Assembly (NCBI RefSeq): GCF_041583835.1
Contig: NZ_JBFHFC010000009.1
Span: 1 to 64,000, forward strand
DNA length: 64,000 nt
Reading direction: 5' to 3'
From: Thiomicrorhabdus sp041583835
GTDB lineage: Bacteria; Pseudomonadota; Gammaproteobacteria; Thiomicrospirales; Thiomicrospiraceae
In this document: positions 25,953 through 35,637 of the stretch, piece by piece
Numbering within the stretch: the first letter of the stretch is position 1
Layout: each line of letters begins with the position of its first letter
Notes under the pieces: model-generated
Told to the model about the DNA's origin: nothing
What the model saw: the letters and a program-made list of their open reading frames with translations, nothing else
The model's database searches: none
Program-made: the position numbers and the translations under genes

Positions 25953-26693
25953 ATGCTACGAAATGATTTGGTCGATTATCTACGGGATTATTTACGAATT
26001 GCAGACTACAAAGATTATGCCCCGAACGGTTTGCAGGTTGAAGGTAAGTCGGAAATAAATACGATTGTCACGGGTGTTACTGCTTGTCAGTCTTTAATAG
26101 ACGAAGCGATTCGTCTGGGTGCGGATGCTATTCTGGTTCATCACGGCTATTTCTGGAAAAGCGAACCGGTTGAGATAGTCGGCTTTAAGCAGAAAAGAAT
26201 TAAATCTCTTCTGCTAAACGATATTAATCTTTTGGGGTATCACTTACCGCTGGATGGGCATCCCCAGCTTGGTAATAATGCCATTTTGGGGAAGCTTTGG
26301 CAGTTGCAGGATATTACGCCTGAACCGAGCTTAGTCCGCTTGGGGCGGCTTCCCGAGGCTGTTCCGGTTGAAATGTTTGCAAGTACGGTGTCTGATTCGT
26401 TGCAAAGAGCGGTGTTGCATCTTCCCGGAGGTCCGGAGGAGGTGGAAACGGTCGCTTGGTGCAGCGGCGGTGCACAAAACTACATAGATCAAGCGTTGGC
26501 GTGGGGCGCGGATGTTTATATCAGTGGGGAAGTTTCCGAGCAGACAACCCATTTAGCCCAAGAGGGTGGGATTCATTATTTTGCGGCGGGTCACCATGCA
26601 ACCGAACGTCTTGGAATTAAAATGCTTGGTGAGCATTTGGCTGAAAAATTCGGTTTGAAGTGCCATTTTGTGGATATACCAAACCCTGTGTAA
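25953..26693 (+). CDS. Nif3-like dinuclear metal-centre protein (YbgI family)
   Basis: The 246-aa protein belongs to the NIF3/GTP cyclohydrolase I type 2 family; its cellular role is unsettled. Family blocks include YAPNGLQVEG, VTACQSLIDEAI, ILVHHGYFWK, YHLPLDGHP, VYISGEVSEQTTHLAQE and AAGHHATE. The His and Glu residues in these blocks are the expected di-metal ligands. It precedes the petABC operon, a common neighbour arrangement in proteobacteria. Confidence 0.93.
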   Translation: MLRNDLVDYLRDYLRIADYKDYAPNGLQVEGKSEINTIVTGVTACQSLIDEAIRLGADAILVHHGYFWKSEPVEIVGFKQKRIKSLLLNDINLLGYHLPLDGHPQLGNNAILGKLWQLQDITPEPSLVRLGRLPEAVPVEMFASTVSDSLQRAVLHLPGGPEEVETVAWCSGGAQNYIDQALAWGADVYISGEVSEQTTHLAQEGGIHYFAAGHHATERLGIKMLGEHLAEKFGLKCHFVDIPNPV

Positions 26694-26826
26694 AAGTCCT
26701 TATAAAATTATGAAATCGGTCATAGATAAAATTTATTTGGTGTTATATAAATAGATAATGATTCAAGTTTTGCTCTCCTTTAGGTAAAATAAGGGGTATT
26801 TGCTTGTGAATAATAGGAAGACAAAT

Positions 26827-27444
26827 ATGTCGACGAAAGAACATAAGAGTAAAGGTGTTGATATTCAGCGCCGGAAAATCCTAACAGGGGCGACAGGTGT
26901 TGTAGGTGCTGCGGGAGCCACTTTTCTGGCCGTTCCGTTTGTCAGCTCTTGGCAGCCAAGTGAAAAAGCAAAAGCGGCAGGTGCGCCGGTGGACGTAGAT
27001 GTCAGCCAGCTTCAGCCGGGTCAAATGCTTACGGTTTCATGGCGTGGAAAACCAGTATGGGTTGTTAGACGTACGGCAGATATGTTGGGACGCCTTCCAG
27101 GACTGGACGCACAATTGCGTGATCCTGCGTCTCAGGAATCCATTCAACCGACTTATTGTCAGAACCCGTCACGTGCCATCAATTCTGAATATTTAGTTGT
27201 CGTGGGTATCTGTACCCATTTAGGGTGCGCGCCTTTGTACCGTCCTGCAATCGGTTCTCCTGATGTCGGTGCGGATTGGCAAGGCGGATTCTTCTGTCCA
27301 TGTCACGGTTCACGTTTTGATTTGGCCGGACGAGTATTTCAGTCTGTTCCGGCTCCGACAAATTTAGAAATCCCGCCGCATCATTATTTATCAGAGCATC
27401 TGATTCGAATCGGTGAAGACCCACAAAAAGAAGGAGTTGCCTAA
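26827..27444 (+). CDS. petA: ubiquinol-cytochrome c reductase, Rieske iron-sulfur subunit
   Basis: This is the electron-accepting subunit of the bc1 complex. A Tat-type RRKILTG motif precedes the single membrane anchor (about 25-45). The [2Fe-2S] ligands lie in CTHLGC and CPCHGSRFD. I start at ATG 26827 (205 aa), after AGGAAG; an in-frame TTG at 26800 adds 9 residues. Its stop and the petB start share TAATG. It transfers electrons from ubiquinol to cytochrome c1. Confidence 0.97.
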   Translation: MSTKEHKSKGVDIQRRKILTGATGVVGAAGATFLAVPFVSSWQPSEKAKAAGAPVDVDVSQLQPGQMLTVSWRGKPVWVVRRTADMLGRLPGLDAQLRDPASQESIQPTYCQNPSRAINSEYLVVVGICTHLGCAPLYRPAIGSPDVGADWQGGFFCPCHGSRFDLAGRVFQSVPAPTNLEIPPHHYLSEHLIRIGEDPQKEGVA

Positions 27445-28694
27445 TGTCGAATAAACATTCCGCAGATCAGGCTCCAGAACAAAAGAAAGGTTCTTTGTTA
27501 GGTTGGTTGGATCGTCGTTATCCGATCGTGAGCACCTGGAACGAGCATGTAGGTGAGTATTACGCGCCTAAGAATTTTAACTTTTGGTATTTTTTCGGTT
27601 CTCTAGCGTTATTGGTATTGGTAAACCAGTTTATTACCGGTATCTGGTTAACGATGAGTTACAAGCCGAGCGCGGCCGAAGCGTTTAATTCGATCGAATA
27701 CATCATGCGTGATGTCGAGTGGGGGTGGCTGATTCGTTATATGCACTCTACAGGCGCGTCCGCATTCTTTATCGTGATTTATCTGCATATGTTGCGCGGG
27801 CTGCTTTACGGTTCTTATAAAGAACCTCGAGAGTTAGTCTGGCTGTTGGGTATGTTCCTGTTCCTGGTGTTGATGGCTGAGGCTTTCATGGGGTATCTGT
27901 TACCTTGGGGTCAAATGTCTTACTGGGGAGCTCAGGTTATTATCTCCTTGTTTGGCGCCATTCCGGTTGTCGGGCCTGATTTAGCTTTATGGGTTCGTGG
28001 TGATTTCGTAATTTCCGATGCGACCTTGAACCGATTCTTTGCTTTGCATGTTATTGCTTTGCCTTTGGTCTTATTGATTCTGGTGTTTATGCATATCGTA
28101 GCGTTGCATAAAGTCGGTTCCAATAACCCGGACGGTGTTGAAATCAAGAAGTATAAGAATGAAGCCGGTCTGCCGATCGACGGAATTCCGTTCCACCCTT
28201 ATTACTCGGTAAAAGATTCTATGGGTGCGGTTTTCTTCATGGTGCTGTTTGCTTTTGTGGTGTTCTACTGGCCTGAAGGTGGCGGATACTTCATTGAACC
28301 GCCTAACTTTGAACCGGCAGATCCATTGAAGACACCGGCACATATCGCTCCGGTTTGGTATTTCACGCCTTTCTATGCGATCTTGCGTGCCGTACCGGAT
28401 AAGTTCCTGGGGGTTGTTGCAATGGGTGGTGCGATCGCCGTGTTGTTTGCAATGCCGTGGCTGGATCGTTGTAAGGTTAAATCGATCCGTTACCGTGGTA
28501 CTTCTTACAAGGTGTTATTGACTATCTTCGTCGTGAGTTTTGTTGTTCTGGGTTACTTGGGAACTCAGCCGGCAACACCTGAATTAACGAAGGCGGCTCA
28601 GATTTTCACTGCGTTGTATTTTGCTTTCTTCTTCCTGCTGCCGTTTACCTCGGTGAATGAGAAGACCAAGCCAGTACCGGAGAGGGTTCAATAA
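27444..28694 (+). CDS. petB: cytochrome b subunit of the bc1 complex
   Basis: The 416-aa integral membrane subunit carries haems bL and bH and both quinone sites. Eight or nine helices are predicted. Haem-ligand histidines are visible in RYMHSTGASAFF with YLHMLRG and later in FALHVIALPL with FMHIVALHK. MGYLLPWGQMSYWGAQV is conserved near the Qo site, although the usual PEWY appears as PVWYFTPFY. It is translationally coupled to petA and petC by TAATG overlaps. Confidence 0.97.
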   Translation: MSNKHSADQAPEQKKGSLLGWLDRRYPIVSTWNEHVGEYYAPKNFNFWYFFGSLALLVLVNQFITGIWLTMSYKPSAAEAFNSIEYIMRDVEWGWLIRYMHSTGASAFFIVIYLHMLRGLLYGSYKEPRELVWLLGMFLFLVLMAEAFMGYLLPWGQMSYWGAQVIISLFGAIPVVGPDLALWVRGDFVISDATLNRFFALHVIALPLVLLILVFMHIVALHKVGSNNPDGVEIKKYKNEAGLPIDGIPFHPYYSVKDSMGAVFFMVLFAFVVFYWPEGGGYFIEPPNFEPADPLKTPAHIAPVWYFTPFYAILRAVPDKFLGVVAMGGAIAVLFAMPWLDRCKVKSIRYRGTSYKVLLTIFVVSFVVLGYLGTQPATPELTKAAQIFTALYFAFFFLLPFTSVNEKTKPVPERVQ

Positions 28695-29350
28695 TGAAAA
28701 AACTTGTATGGATTTTTAGTTTATTCTTGGCACTTCCGGTAGTTGCTCATGCAGCCGGAGGTCCTTCAATTGAATTGGAACCTGCCGAGAACAATCTTCG
28801 CGATCAGGACTCCTTAAAGCGCGGTGCGATCTTGTTTTCAAACTATTGCATGGCTTGCCACTCATTGAAGTATATGCGTTATAACCGTATTGCCAGAGAT
28901 GTGGGCTGGAGTAACGATGAGATCATCGATAAGATGGCCTACAACCTGAATAATGTGGTGGATAATGTTGAAACTCGCATGTTGCCGGGCGTTGCTATGG
29001 AAGTCTTGGGCGTAGAACCGCCTGATCTGTCTTTAATGGCACGTTTGCGCGGTACGGATTACATTTATACGTTCCTTCGCGGTTATTACCAGGACGAGCA
29101 GGGCAAGTGGGATAACCATGCTTTAGCAGGCACCTCAATGCCTAACGTTCTGGAAGGTATTCAGCGTCATGCATCCTCAGAAGATTATGCGCAGGCTGCT
29201 CGTGATATCGCCAACTTTATGGAATACGTCGGTGAGCCGGCTAAGTTGCAACGCACCGACTTGGGTTGGAAAGTAATTGCATTCTTGTTGGTGTTGTTAC
29301 TATTGACTTACATACTGAAAAAAGAGTACTGGAGAGATATTAAGCATTAA
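28694..29350 (+). CDS. petC: cytochrome c1 of the bc1 complex
   Basis: The 218-aa c-type cytochrome has a signal peptide (about 1-21) and the haem attachment site C52-M-A-C55-H56. The axial methionine is probably in GTSMPNVLEG. A C-terminal membrane anchor lies at about 193-212, followed by a KKEYW tail. It passes electrons from the Rieske protein to a soluble cytochrome c. It is the last gene of petABC and is followed by a terminator. Confidence 0.97.
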   Translation: MKKLVWIFSLFLALPVVAHAAGGPSIELEPAENNLRDQDSLKRGAILFSNYCMACHSLKYMRYNRIARDVGWSNDEIIDKMAYNLNNVVDNVETRMLPGVAMEVLGVEPPDLSLMARLRGTDYIYTFLRGYYQDEQGKWDNHALAGTSMPNVLEGIQRHASSEDYAQAARDIANFMEYVGEPAKLQRTDLGWKVIAFLLVLLLLTYILKKEYWRDIKH

Positions 29351-29369
29351 GCTTGTTCACTAGTCCGAT

Positions 29370-29393
29370 AAACCCGCTTTAAGCGGGTTTTTT
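29370..29393 (+). terminator. terminator after petABC
   Basis: AACCCGCTT pairs with AAGCGGGTT, followed by a run of six T. It ends the bc1 operon before radA. Confidence 0.9.
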
Positions 29394-29443
29394 CGTTTAG
29401 AGCAGAGTAAAATGCTTAAAAGGAAGTTTGAGGAAGGATGTAA

Positions 29444-30808
29444 ATGGCGAAACCAAAGAATGCGTATGTATGTACCGATTGCGGTGCTGAACATAGTCAA
29501 TGGCAGGGGCAGTGTATGGCCTGTAAGGCTTGGAATACGCTAAAAGAAATCAAGTTAAGTAGCGCTAAAAGTAAGGTTGCCAAAGCCGTTTCAGGCTATG
29601 CGGGTACGACAGAGAATCAGGTCAAAGCCGTTCATGAAGTTAATTTGGCGGAAGTTCCGAGAATTGCATCCGGTATGTCCGAGCTGGATCGGGTTTTGGG
29701 CGGCGGTATCGTTCCGGGTTCTGTCGTGCTTATTGGTGGCGATCCAGGTGTCGGTAAGTCCTCGATCCTGCTGCAGGTCATGTGTGCTCTCAGCTTAGAG
29801 CATAAAGTCCTTTATGTGACCGGTGAGGAGTCGTTACAACAGGTCGCGATGCGTGCTAAACGTATGCAGTTGCCGGATGAAAACTTACGTTTACTGACTG
29901 AAACCGATGTCGAGTCCATCGCGCATTCGGCGCATGAGGAACAGCCTAAGGTAATGGTGGTCGATTCGATTCAGACCATGCAGCTGGCCGAAATCGGCAG
30001 TGCTGCAGGCGGAGTTTCTCAGGTAAGGGAAACGGCGGCCTTTCTGACGCGTTACGCAAAACAGAATAATGTCGCCATCTTTCTAGTCGGCCATGTCACC
30101 AAGTCAGGTGAAGTCGCCGGTCCGCGCGTATTGGAACATATTGTCGATACCGTCGTCTTTTTAGAGGGGCAGTCGGATAGCCGCTTTAGAACGTTGCGGG
30201 CGATTAAAAACCGTTTTGGTGCCGTAAATGAGTTAGGCGTGTTCGCGATGACGGACAAGGGCATGAAGCAGGTCAAAAATCCTTCCGCCATTTTTCTATC
30301 CCGTGGAGAGGAACCGGCTCCCGGTTCGGTGGTAATGGTCGTATGGGAAGGGTCCCGACCGTTGTTGGTTGAAATACAGGCTTTAGTGGATGAGTCGCCA
30401 TACGGTTCGCCGCGCAGAGTGACCGTGGGAGTGGATCAGAATCGTATTGCCATGTTGTTAGCGGTGATGCATCGTCATGGTGGTATTCAGGCGGGCGATC
30501 AAGACGTTTACGTGAATGTGGTCGGCGGCGTTAAAGTCAGTGAGACCTGTGCGGACCTGGCGTTATTGTGCGCCATTCTTTCGAGTATGCAGAATCGGGC
30601 GTTGGCCCAGGATTTAATTATATTCGGCGAAGTCGGATTGGCGGGGGAGATTCGGCCGGTTCCAAGCGGACAAGAGCGTATTATCGAAGCCGCTAAGCAC
30701 GGTTTTAAACGTGCGATCGTGCCGATTGGAAATGTGCCTAAAAACGGGATCCCGGGAATGGAAATCTGCGGAGTTAAAAGTTTGCAGGGCGCCTTGGATA
30801 TCTTATAA
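29444..30808 (+). CDS. radA: DNA repair protein RadA
   Basis: RadA is a RecA-like, ring-forming motor that extends recombination branches. It has an N-terminal zinc ribbon (C10, C13, C24, C27), Walker A GGDPGVGKSS and the family-specific KNRFGAVNELGVF motif. A C-terminal Lon-like domain contains GEVGLAGEIRPV. At 454 aa it matches E. coli RadA (460). It is flanked by the petABC terminator upstream. Confidence 0.97.
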   Translation: MAKPKNAYVCTDCGAEHSQWQGQCMACKAWNTLKEIKLSSAKSKVAKAVSGYAGTTENQVKAVHEVNLAEVPRIASGMSELDRVLGGGIVPGSVVLIGGDPGVGKSSILLQVMCALSLEHKVLYVTGEESLQQVAMRAKRMQLPDENLRLLTETDVESIAHSAHEEQPKVMVVDSIQTMQLAEIGSAAGGVSQVRETAAFLTRYAKQNNVAIFLVGHVTKSGEVAGPRVLEHIVDTVVFLEGQSDSRFRTLRAIKNRFGAVNELGVFAMTDKGMKQVKNPSAIFLSRGEEPAPGSVVMVVWEGSRPLLVEIQALVDESPYGSPRRVTVGVDQNRIAMLLAVMHRHGGIQAGDQDVYVNVVGGVKVSETCADLALLCAILSSMQNRALAQDLIIFGEVGLAGEIRPVPSGQERIIEAAKHGFKRAIVPIGNVPKNGIPGMEICGVKSLQGALDIL

Positions 30809-30990
30809 GTCATCTTCTCTAAAAGGTTTGCTGGTTTAAGTTGATTGGTTATTTAACCTGGCTTTCTGTGGCAGACCATTTCTTTATGTTAGGCTATTGA
30901 CTACTTTTATTGGCCCTATGGGAGAATCAATCATCTAATTTTTTTTGGGTGATAGAATTACTTAAATTCGATTTTTCTTTTGGAGCATAT

Positions 30991-32292
30991 ATGAAGCATT
31001 TCAAATTGTCGTCTGCGATAGCACTGACTGTTTTAACGCCCGGGTTCGCTTTGGGGTCAGGGTTTGCTTTGATTGAGCAGAGCGCAAGCGGACAAGGTTT
31101 GTCTTATGCCGGTGCGGCTGCAAATGTCGAAGATGCCAGTGTTATGTGGTTTAACCCTGCCGGTTTGACAGAGATTAAGGGCCGTCAATTCATTGCGGGT
31201 ACACATGTGATTATGCCTAAAACCGTGTTTTCAAATAACGGTTCTTATGCTTTTGTAGAGGGTAACTTGATTTCCGGTAACGGCGATAACGGGGCGACCG
31301 TTGGTTTGGTTCCGAACTTGTACTGGAGCGATACTGTTGGAGATTATCAGGTCGGGCTGGGGATTAATGTGCCGTTTGGCCAGCACGTCTCTTATGATTC
31401 GGATTGGGTCGGGCGTTACCATGCGACCGAAACGGATTTGAAGACCATCAATATCAATCCAAGCATTGCAAGAAAAGTGAATGAGCATTTGTCGCTTGGA
31501 TTTGGGCTTAATGCCCAATATCTGGACGTGATACTTGAGCAGAAAATGAATCAGTCCGCTTTGGGTGATAGCGACGCCAATGCAAAGGTGACCGGTACGA
31601 ACTGGGCGTATGGATATAACTTGGGCTTGCTCTATAAGCCTAATGATACGACCCGCTTGGGGCTTTCTTATCGTTCTGCACTGACGCATAAAGTGAAAGG
31701 GCGCGTAGATTACAGCAACGTCAATGAAACTGTACCGCTCCCACTTGCCGGTTCACCGACGTTAGCGAATATATTCTATGATGCTTCAGCTTCGGCGACG
31801 GTAAACCTGCCGGCCAGTGCGAGTTTTGCAATCGATCATCAAGCCAGTGAACGCCTACATTTACTGGCAAGTACGACTTGGACGGGTTGGAGTGAATATG
31901 ATGAATTGGTGGTCGAGTTTGATAATGGCGCGCCGGATTCCGAAACGAATCAGAATTTTAAAGACAGTTGGCGCTTTGCATTAGGCGGATATTATCAATT
32001 AAACAACCGATGGAAGGTGCGAACCGGTGTGGCGCTTGATAAGACGCCGGTTCCAGATAAATACAGTCGTTCTCCGAGAACGCCCGACAGTGATCGTACC
32101 TGGGTGTCATTGGGGGGTAATTACCGTTTTAGTGATCAGGTGTCTGTGGATATGGGATACAGTCATCTGTTCGGCGACAAAGGCGACGTTGAATATTCGA
32201 CGGGTTCCGCGCCTTTAGGGCCGAATGTTCTTAAAGGATCATACGATACGTCGGTTGATATTTTTAGTGCCCAGGTCGTATGGAAGTACTGA
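30991..32292 (+). CDS. FadL/OmpP1/TodX-family outer membrane transporter
   Basis: This is a beta-barrel outer membrane channel for hydrophobic compounds such as long-chain fatty acids. A signal peptide (about 1-21) is followed by the mature N-terminus with SGFALIEQSASGQGLSYAG and the family motif WFNPAGL. The protein ends in the aromatic VVWKY, typical of barrel assembly. I start at ATG 30991 (433 aa), with GGAG just upstream; the open frame from 30910 would bury the signal peptide. Substrate unknown; in an autotroph it may take up hydrocarbons or sulfur-related lipophiles, which is speculation. Confidence 0.92.
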   Translation: MKHFKLSSAIALTVLTPGFALGSGFALIEQSASGQGLSYAGAAANVEDASVMWFNPAGLTEIKGRQFIAGTHVIMPKTVFSNNGSYAFVEGNLISGNGDNGATVGLVPNLYWSDTVGDYQVGLGINVPFGQHVSYDSDWVGRYHATETDLKTININPSIARKVNEHLSLGFGLNAQYLDVILEQKMNQSALGDSDANAKVTGTNWAYGYNLGLLYKPNDTTRLGLSYRSALTHKVKGRVDYSNVNETVPLPLAGSPTLANIFYDASASATVNLPASASFAIDHQASERLHLLASTTWTGWSEYDELVVEFDNGAPDSETNQNFKDSWRFALGGYYQLNNRWKVRTGVALDKTPVPDKYSRSPRTPDSDRTWVSLGGNYRFSDQVSVDMGYSHLFGDKGDVEYSTGSAPLGPNVLKGSYDTSVDIFSAQVVWKY

Positions 32293-32362
32293 TTTAATCG
32301 CTGATTCAATCGCGTTATGAAAACGTTATCGGCGGATGTGTGAGTCTTGAGAATCGTTTGGT

Positions 32363-32389
32363 AGCCGGGAGGTGTCACTTCCCGGGCTT
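32363..32389. terminator. imperfect hairpin between convergent genes
   Basis: AGCCGGGAGGTG pairs with CACTTCCCGGGCT, with one bulge and one G-U pair. It lies between the FadL-like gene and the convergent IMPase gene. T-runs are weak on both sides, so termination is only probable. Confidence 0.45.
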
Positions 32390-32397
32390 GAAGTTTA

Positions 32398-33210
32398 TTA
32401 TTTTGATGCGGACTGCAGATGGGTTTGCCATTCTGCAAACAGTTCCGGCGTCGTCGCTGCGAGAGCGGAGCGCTTAATCACTTTAGGAACGACTACGACT
32501 TCACCGTCCAAAGTACTGCTTTTCCCGCCGGCTTCTTCGAGAATTAACCAACCGGCGGCATAATCCCAAATGTTTTGTGCGCCATGTAGGTAGATCTGAC
32601 CGCGCCCGGCCGCTATCCAGCACCAATCCAATGCAACCGAACCGAAACTGCGCTGAGAGGAGTAAGGCGGAAATTGTGCCAAATTAGTCGATAAGGGTGC
32701 TTTGAGACGTTTGAAGTCAACGATACCGCTACACTGTTTTAAAGCGGTTTTAGCCGTATCGGCTTTGAGTTTTTGGTCGTTAAGTTCGGCGCCGAATCCT
32801 TTACGTGCAGCGAACATTTCGTTTCGACTCGGATCGTAAACCATCCCGGCAACGAGTTCGCCTTGAATGATTAACGCTAATGAAACAGAGTAGAATGGAA
32901 TGCCGCAGGCGAAATTACTGGTGCCGTCAACCGGATCCAGAATCCAGCAGCCTTGCTCGCTTTCCATGGCTGCTTGCTGTTCCTCCAGTGAAGATTCTTC
33001 ACCTAAGAAAGCAAATTGCGGCCAGTTCTGCATTAGAAATTCGGCGGTTTTAATTTGCATCTGTGTGTCGGCTTCGGTTAATAAGGAGCCGTCATCTTTG
33101 GTCTGTGCCGAGACTTTTTCAAAGCGTGATAATACTTCCTGTTTTGCCAGGTCGATGATGCCTTGTTTAAGTTGATTCCAAGTCGTCGTCTGTTCAAAAG
33201 GGTGGGGCAT
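32398..33210 (-). CDS. inositol monophosphatase-family phosphatase
   Basis: The 270-aa Mg2+-dependent sugar-phosphatase-like protein has the metal motifs GEESS, ILDPVDGTSNF and WDYAAGWLILEEAGG. These place it in the IMPase/SuhB superfamily. N-terminal and central sequence differ from SuhB proper, so I do not assign that symbol. It lies 12 bp downstream of the CorC-like gene in the same direction and is probably co-transcribed. Confidence 0.9.
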   Translation of the reverse strand: MPHPFEQTTTWNQLKQGIIDLAKQEVLSRFEKVSAQTKDDGSLLTEADTQMQIKTAEFLMQNWPQFAFLGEESSLEEQQAAMESEQGCWILDPVDGTSNFACGIPFYSVSLALIIQGELVAGMVYDPSRNEMFAARKGFGAELNDQKLKADTAKTALKQCSGIVDFKRLKAPLSTNLAQFPPYSSQRSFGSVALDWCWIAAGRGQIYLHGAQNIWDYAAGWLILEEAGGKSSTLDGEVVVVPKVIKRSALAATTPELFAEWQTHLQSASK

Positions 33211-33222
33211 GGTTACGCTCGC

Positions 33223-34491
33223 TTAGTTTCGGGAAAGATCAATCAACTTAACTTGTTCGATGGCGTTGGAAGAAGTTTCCAATACTTCCAGAACATAGTC
33301 GTCGATGCGAATACACGTGCCCACCTCCGGCAAGGATTCAAGTTCTTCCTGAATCAGTCCGTTTAAGGTTTTAGGGCCGTCCGTAGGTAGGGTGAAGTTG
33401 TATTGCTTATTCAGGTCTCGTACGAATTCACCGGCGTCAAACGACCAGGAGCCGTCTTCGTTTACAGCAATCATCTCTGGTTGCTTAGACTTGGCATCGG
33501 TCGACAGCTTCCCTACAATCTCTTCAAGCAAGTCTTCCATGGTTAATAGACCTTGGATATCTCCGTACTCATCGACGATCAGGGCCATTCTACGTTTGTT
33601 AAGGTTGAATTTACCTAGCTGAATATTGAGCGACGTAGTTTCCGGAACAAAATACGCCGGTCTCGTCAGTTTAACCAGGTCCTTAAGGGTAACGTCGTTG
33701 CGCATCAAGGTCGGAAGCGCTCTGCGCAAATTCAAGATGCCGATGAGGTCGTCATCGATAGTTCCTCGGTATAGGGGAATACGAGTGTAAGGCGATTTTT
33801 GGATCGCTTTCAAGATAGCTTCGATCGGTTGGTCGATGTTGACACCGTAGACTTCCTGTTTCGGGATCATGACGTCTTCTACGGTGACGCTTTCCAGTTG
33901 GAGAATGCTCGTCAACATGGAGCGATACTCTCCCGGCAATTGACCGGTCGCGTCATCGATTAAGGTTTGCAGCTCTTCTTGACTTAATTCGTGATGATCG
34001 CTTTCTTTAAGCTTAATGCGGAACATTTTCAGGAAGCCGTTAGCGAAGAAGTTGACGAACCAAACGATCGGAGACAACAGCTTTAATAACGGTTCCAGGA
34101 AATAAGCAGCCGGATAAGCAATTTTTTCAGGGTAAATAGCCGCAAGGGTTTTCGGTGCGACTTCTGCAAAGATCAAAATGACCAGGGTAAGCAGTCCCGC
34201 TGCCAAAGCGATACCGGCTTCACCTAATAGGCGCATGGCGATAATGGTCGCGATAGACGAGGCGAAGATATTGACGAAATTGTTGCCCAGCAGAATCACA
34301 CCTAAGAGGCGGTCCGGAGATTTGAGTAATCTTTGCGCTTTAATGGCGGATTTGTTTCCGGATTTTGCTTGGTGTTTCAGTCGGTACTTGTTAAGTGCCA
34401 TCATGCCCGTTTCAGAACTTGAAAACAAAGCGGACAAAATGATGAGTAGCAATAATATGCCAAACAGTATAGGAAGTTCTAGGGAGTTCAA
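33223..34491 (-). CDS. CNNM/CorC-family transporter with DUF21, CBS and CorC_HlyC domains (YfjD-like)
   Basis: This is a 422-aa inner membrane protein of the CNNM/CorB group, linked to Mg2+ and Co2+ efflux. The N-terminal DUF21 region (about 1-190) has four helices and begins with SALFSSSETGMMALN. Two CBS domains (about 205-330) follow, and the C-terminal CorC_HlyC domain contains TLNGLIQEELESLPEVG. In E. coli the same gene neighbours ypjD and ffh, as here. Confidence 0.92.
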   Translation of the reverse strand: MNSLELPILFGILLLLIILSALFSSSETGMMALNKYRLKHQAKSGNKSAIKAQRLLKSPDRLLGVILLGNNFVNIFASSIATIIAMRLLGEAGIALAAGLLTLVILIFAEVAPKTLAAIYPEKIAYPAAYFLEPLLKLLSPIVWFVNFFANGFLKMFRIKLKESDHHELSQEELQTLIDDATGQLPGEYRSMLTSILQLESVTVEDVMIPKQEVYGVNIDQPIEAILKAIQKSPYTRIPLYRGTIDDDLIGILNLRRALPTLMRNDVTLKDLVKLTRPAYFVPETTSLNIQLGKFNLNKRRMALIVDEYGDIQGLLTMEDLLEEIVGKLSTDAKSKQPEMIAVNEDGSWSFDAGEFVRDLNKQYNFTLPTDGPKTLNGLIQEELESLPEVGTCIRIDDYVLEVLETSSNAIEQVKLIDLSRN

Positions 34492-34629
34492 TGGGGTTCA
34501 ATTAGTTATGGATTGGATGAGAATTATAACTATTAATACGCTCATAAAAAAGCGTTAATCGCAAATTTGTCGGGTAAGAGAGTTAAGAAAATTGATTCTA
34601 ACCCTCTATTTTTAAATGGATTCTCGGAT

Positions 34630-35421
34630 TTATCGAGTCATTTGATATAGGATCAGTTCGGTTCCGATATAACTGAGGATCAGAAAGATATAGGCCCAAA
34701 TACTGTATTTGGCCGCTTTTTGTCCACGCCATCCTCGTTGGAAATGGCCAATTAAAAACGTACCGTAAACCAGCCAGGCGATGATGGCGAAAAAGGTTTT
34801 GTGGATAAGGTGCTGGGCAAACATATCTTCAATGAAGAAGACACCGCTCAATAAAGCGAAACTCAGGAAGACAAAACCGATGATGATCAACTGTATGAGT
34901 GTTTTTTCCATCGTCTGTAGAGGTGGCAGGGCATTTAACAGAGTGGACAGTTGTTTTTTACGGAAACGGCGTTCTTGTATGCTGTAGAGAATGGCTTGCG
35001 CCGTGGCCAGTCCCATAATGCTGTAAGCCGAAATCGAAATCAATACGTGGCTACCGAGTTGGTAAGGTAGCGGGTGCATTTCATGCAAACCGAATGGTAA
35101 TAAAGTCGTTAAAGCGGCTAATGGGAAAATAAAGATTCCGAGGGTTTCAGTCTGTTTGTTGATGTTGGTTACAAGCAGAATCGAGCTGCCTAGCCAGGCA
35201 ATTAATGAAAGACCGTTGCCGAATCCAAATTGAATTTGGGTGCCGTCAATTAGGGTTGCGCTGAGTGCTATGGCATGCAGCAACACGGCCAAAGTGGCAA
35301 TGCCGAGAATTTTTTTTCTAAGTGGATGCAATGTGTGTGGTTGAATTTTTTGCCAAAGCAGAAAGCTGACGTAGAGATAAAGTAGACTCGCAACCAGTGC
35401 GCTGAAGCCGCTTAGAATCAT
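34630..35421 (-). CDS. CcsA/CcmC-family inner membrane protein (YpjD-like)
   Basis: The 263-aa protein has eight predicted helices and the cytochrome c assembly-type layout, including conserved histidines in LGSHVLISISAYSIMGLA and HKTFFAIIAWLVYG. The WGTW haem-handling motif of true CcsA is absent, as in other YpjD proteins. Its role is unknown. It is divergent from ffh, the order seen in E. coli. Confidence 0.88.
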   Translation of the reverse strand: MILSGFSALVASLLYLYVSFLLWQKIQPHTLHPLRKKILGIATLAVLLHAIALSATLIDGTQIQFGFGNGLSLIAWLGSSILLVTNINKQTETLGIFIFPLAALTTLLPFGLHEMHPLPYQLGSHVLISISAYSIMGLATAQAILYSIQERRFRKKQLSTLLNALPPLQTMEKTLIQLIIIGFVFLSFALLSGVFFIEDMFAQHLIHKTFFAIIAWLVYGTFLIGHFQRGWRGQKAAKYSIWAYIFLILSYIGTELILYQMTR

Positions 35422-35637
35422 GTAATTGCAACCTTAATAATGAGTTGGTTTGTTTTGAGCCGATTCCGAATCCACATTTGTGGTCTTGCGGAGATTGTAT
35501 GCTCAACTATTGAACGCAATATTCGTTATAATAGCGGAATTAAAGTTTGAATAGAAGACTGTACCGTTTTCCGGTTGAGGATTCAGTCAGAATCCGCGAC
35601 GCTTTCGGCGGCTGTCTATGTAGGAGTATCAACAGGC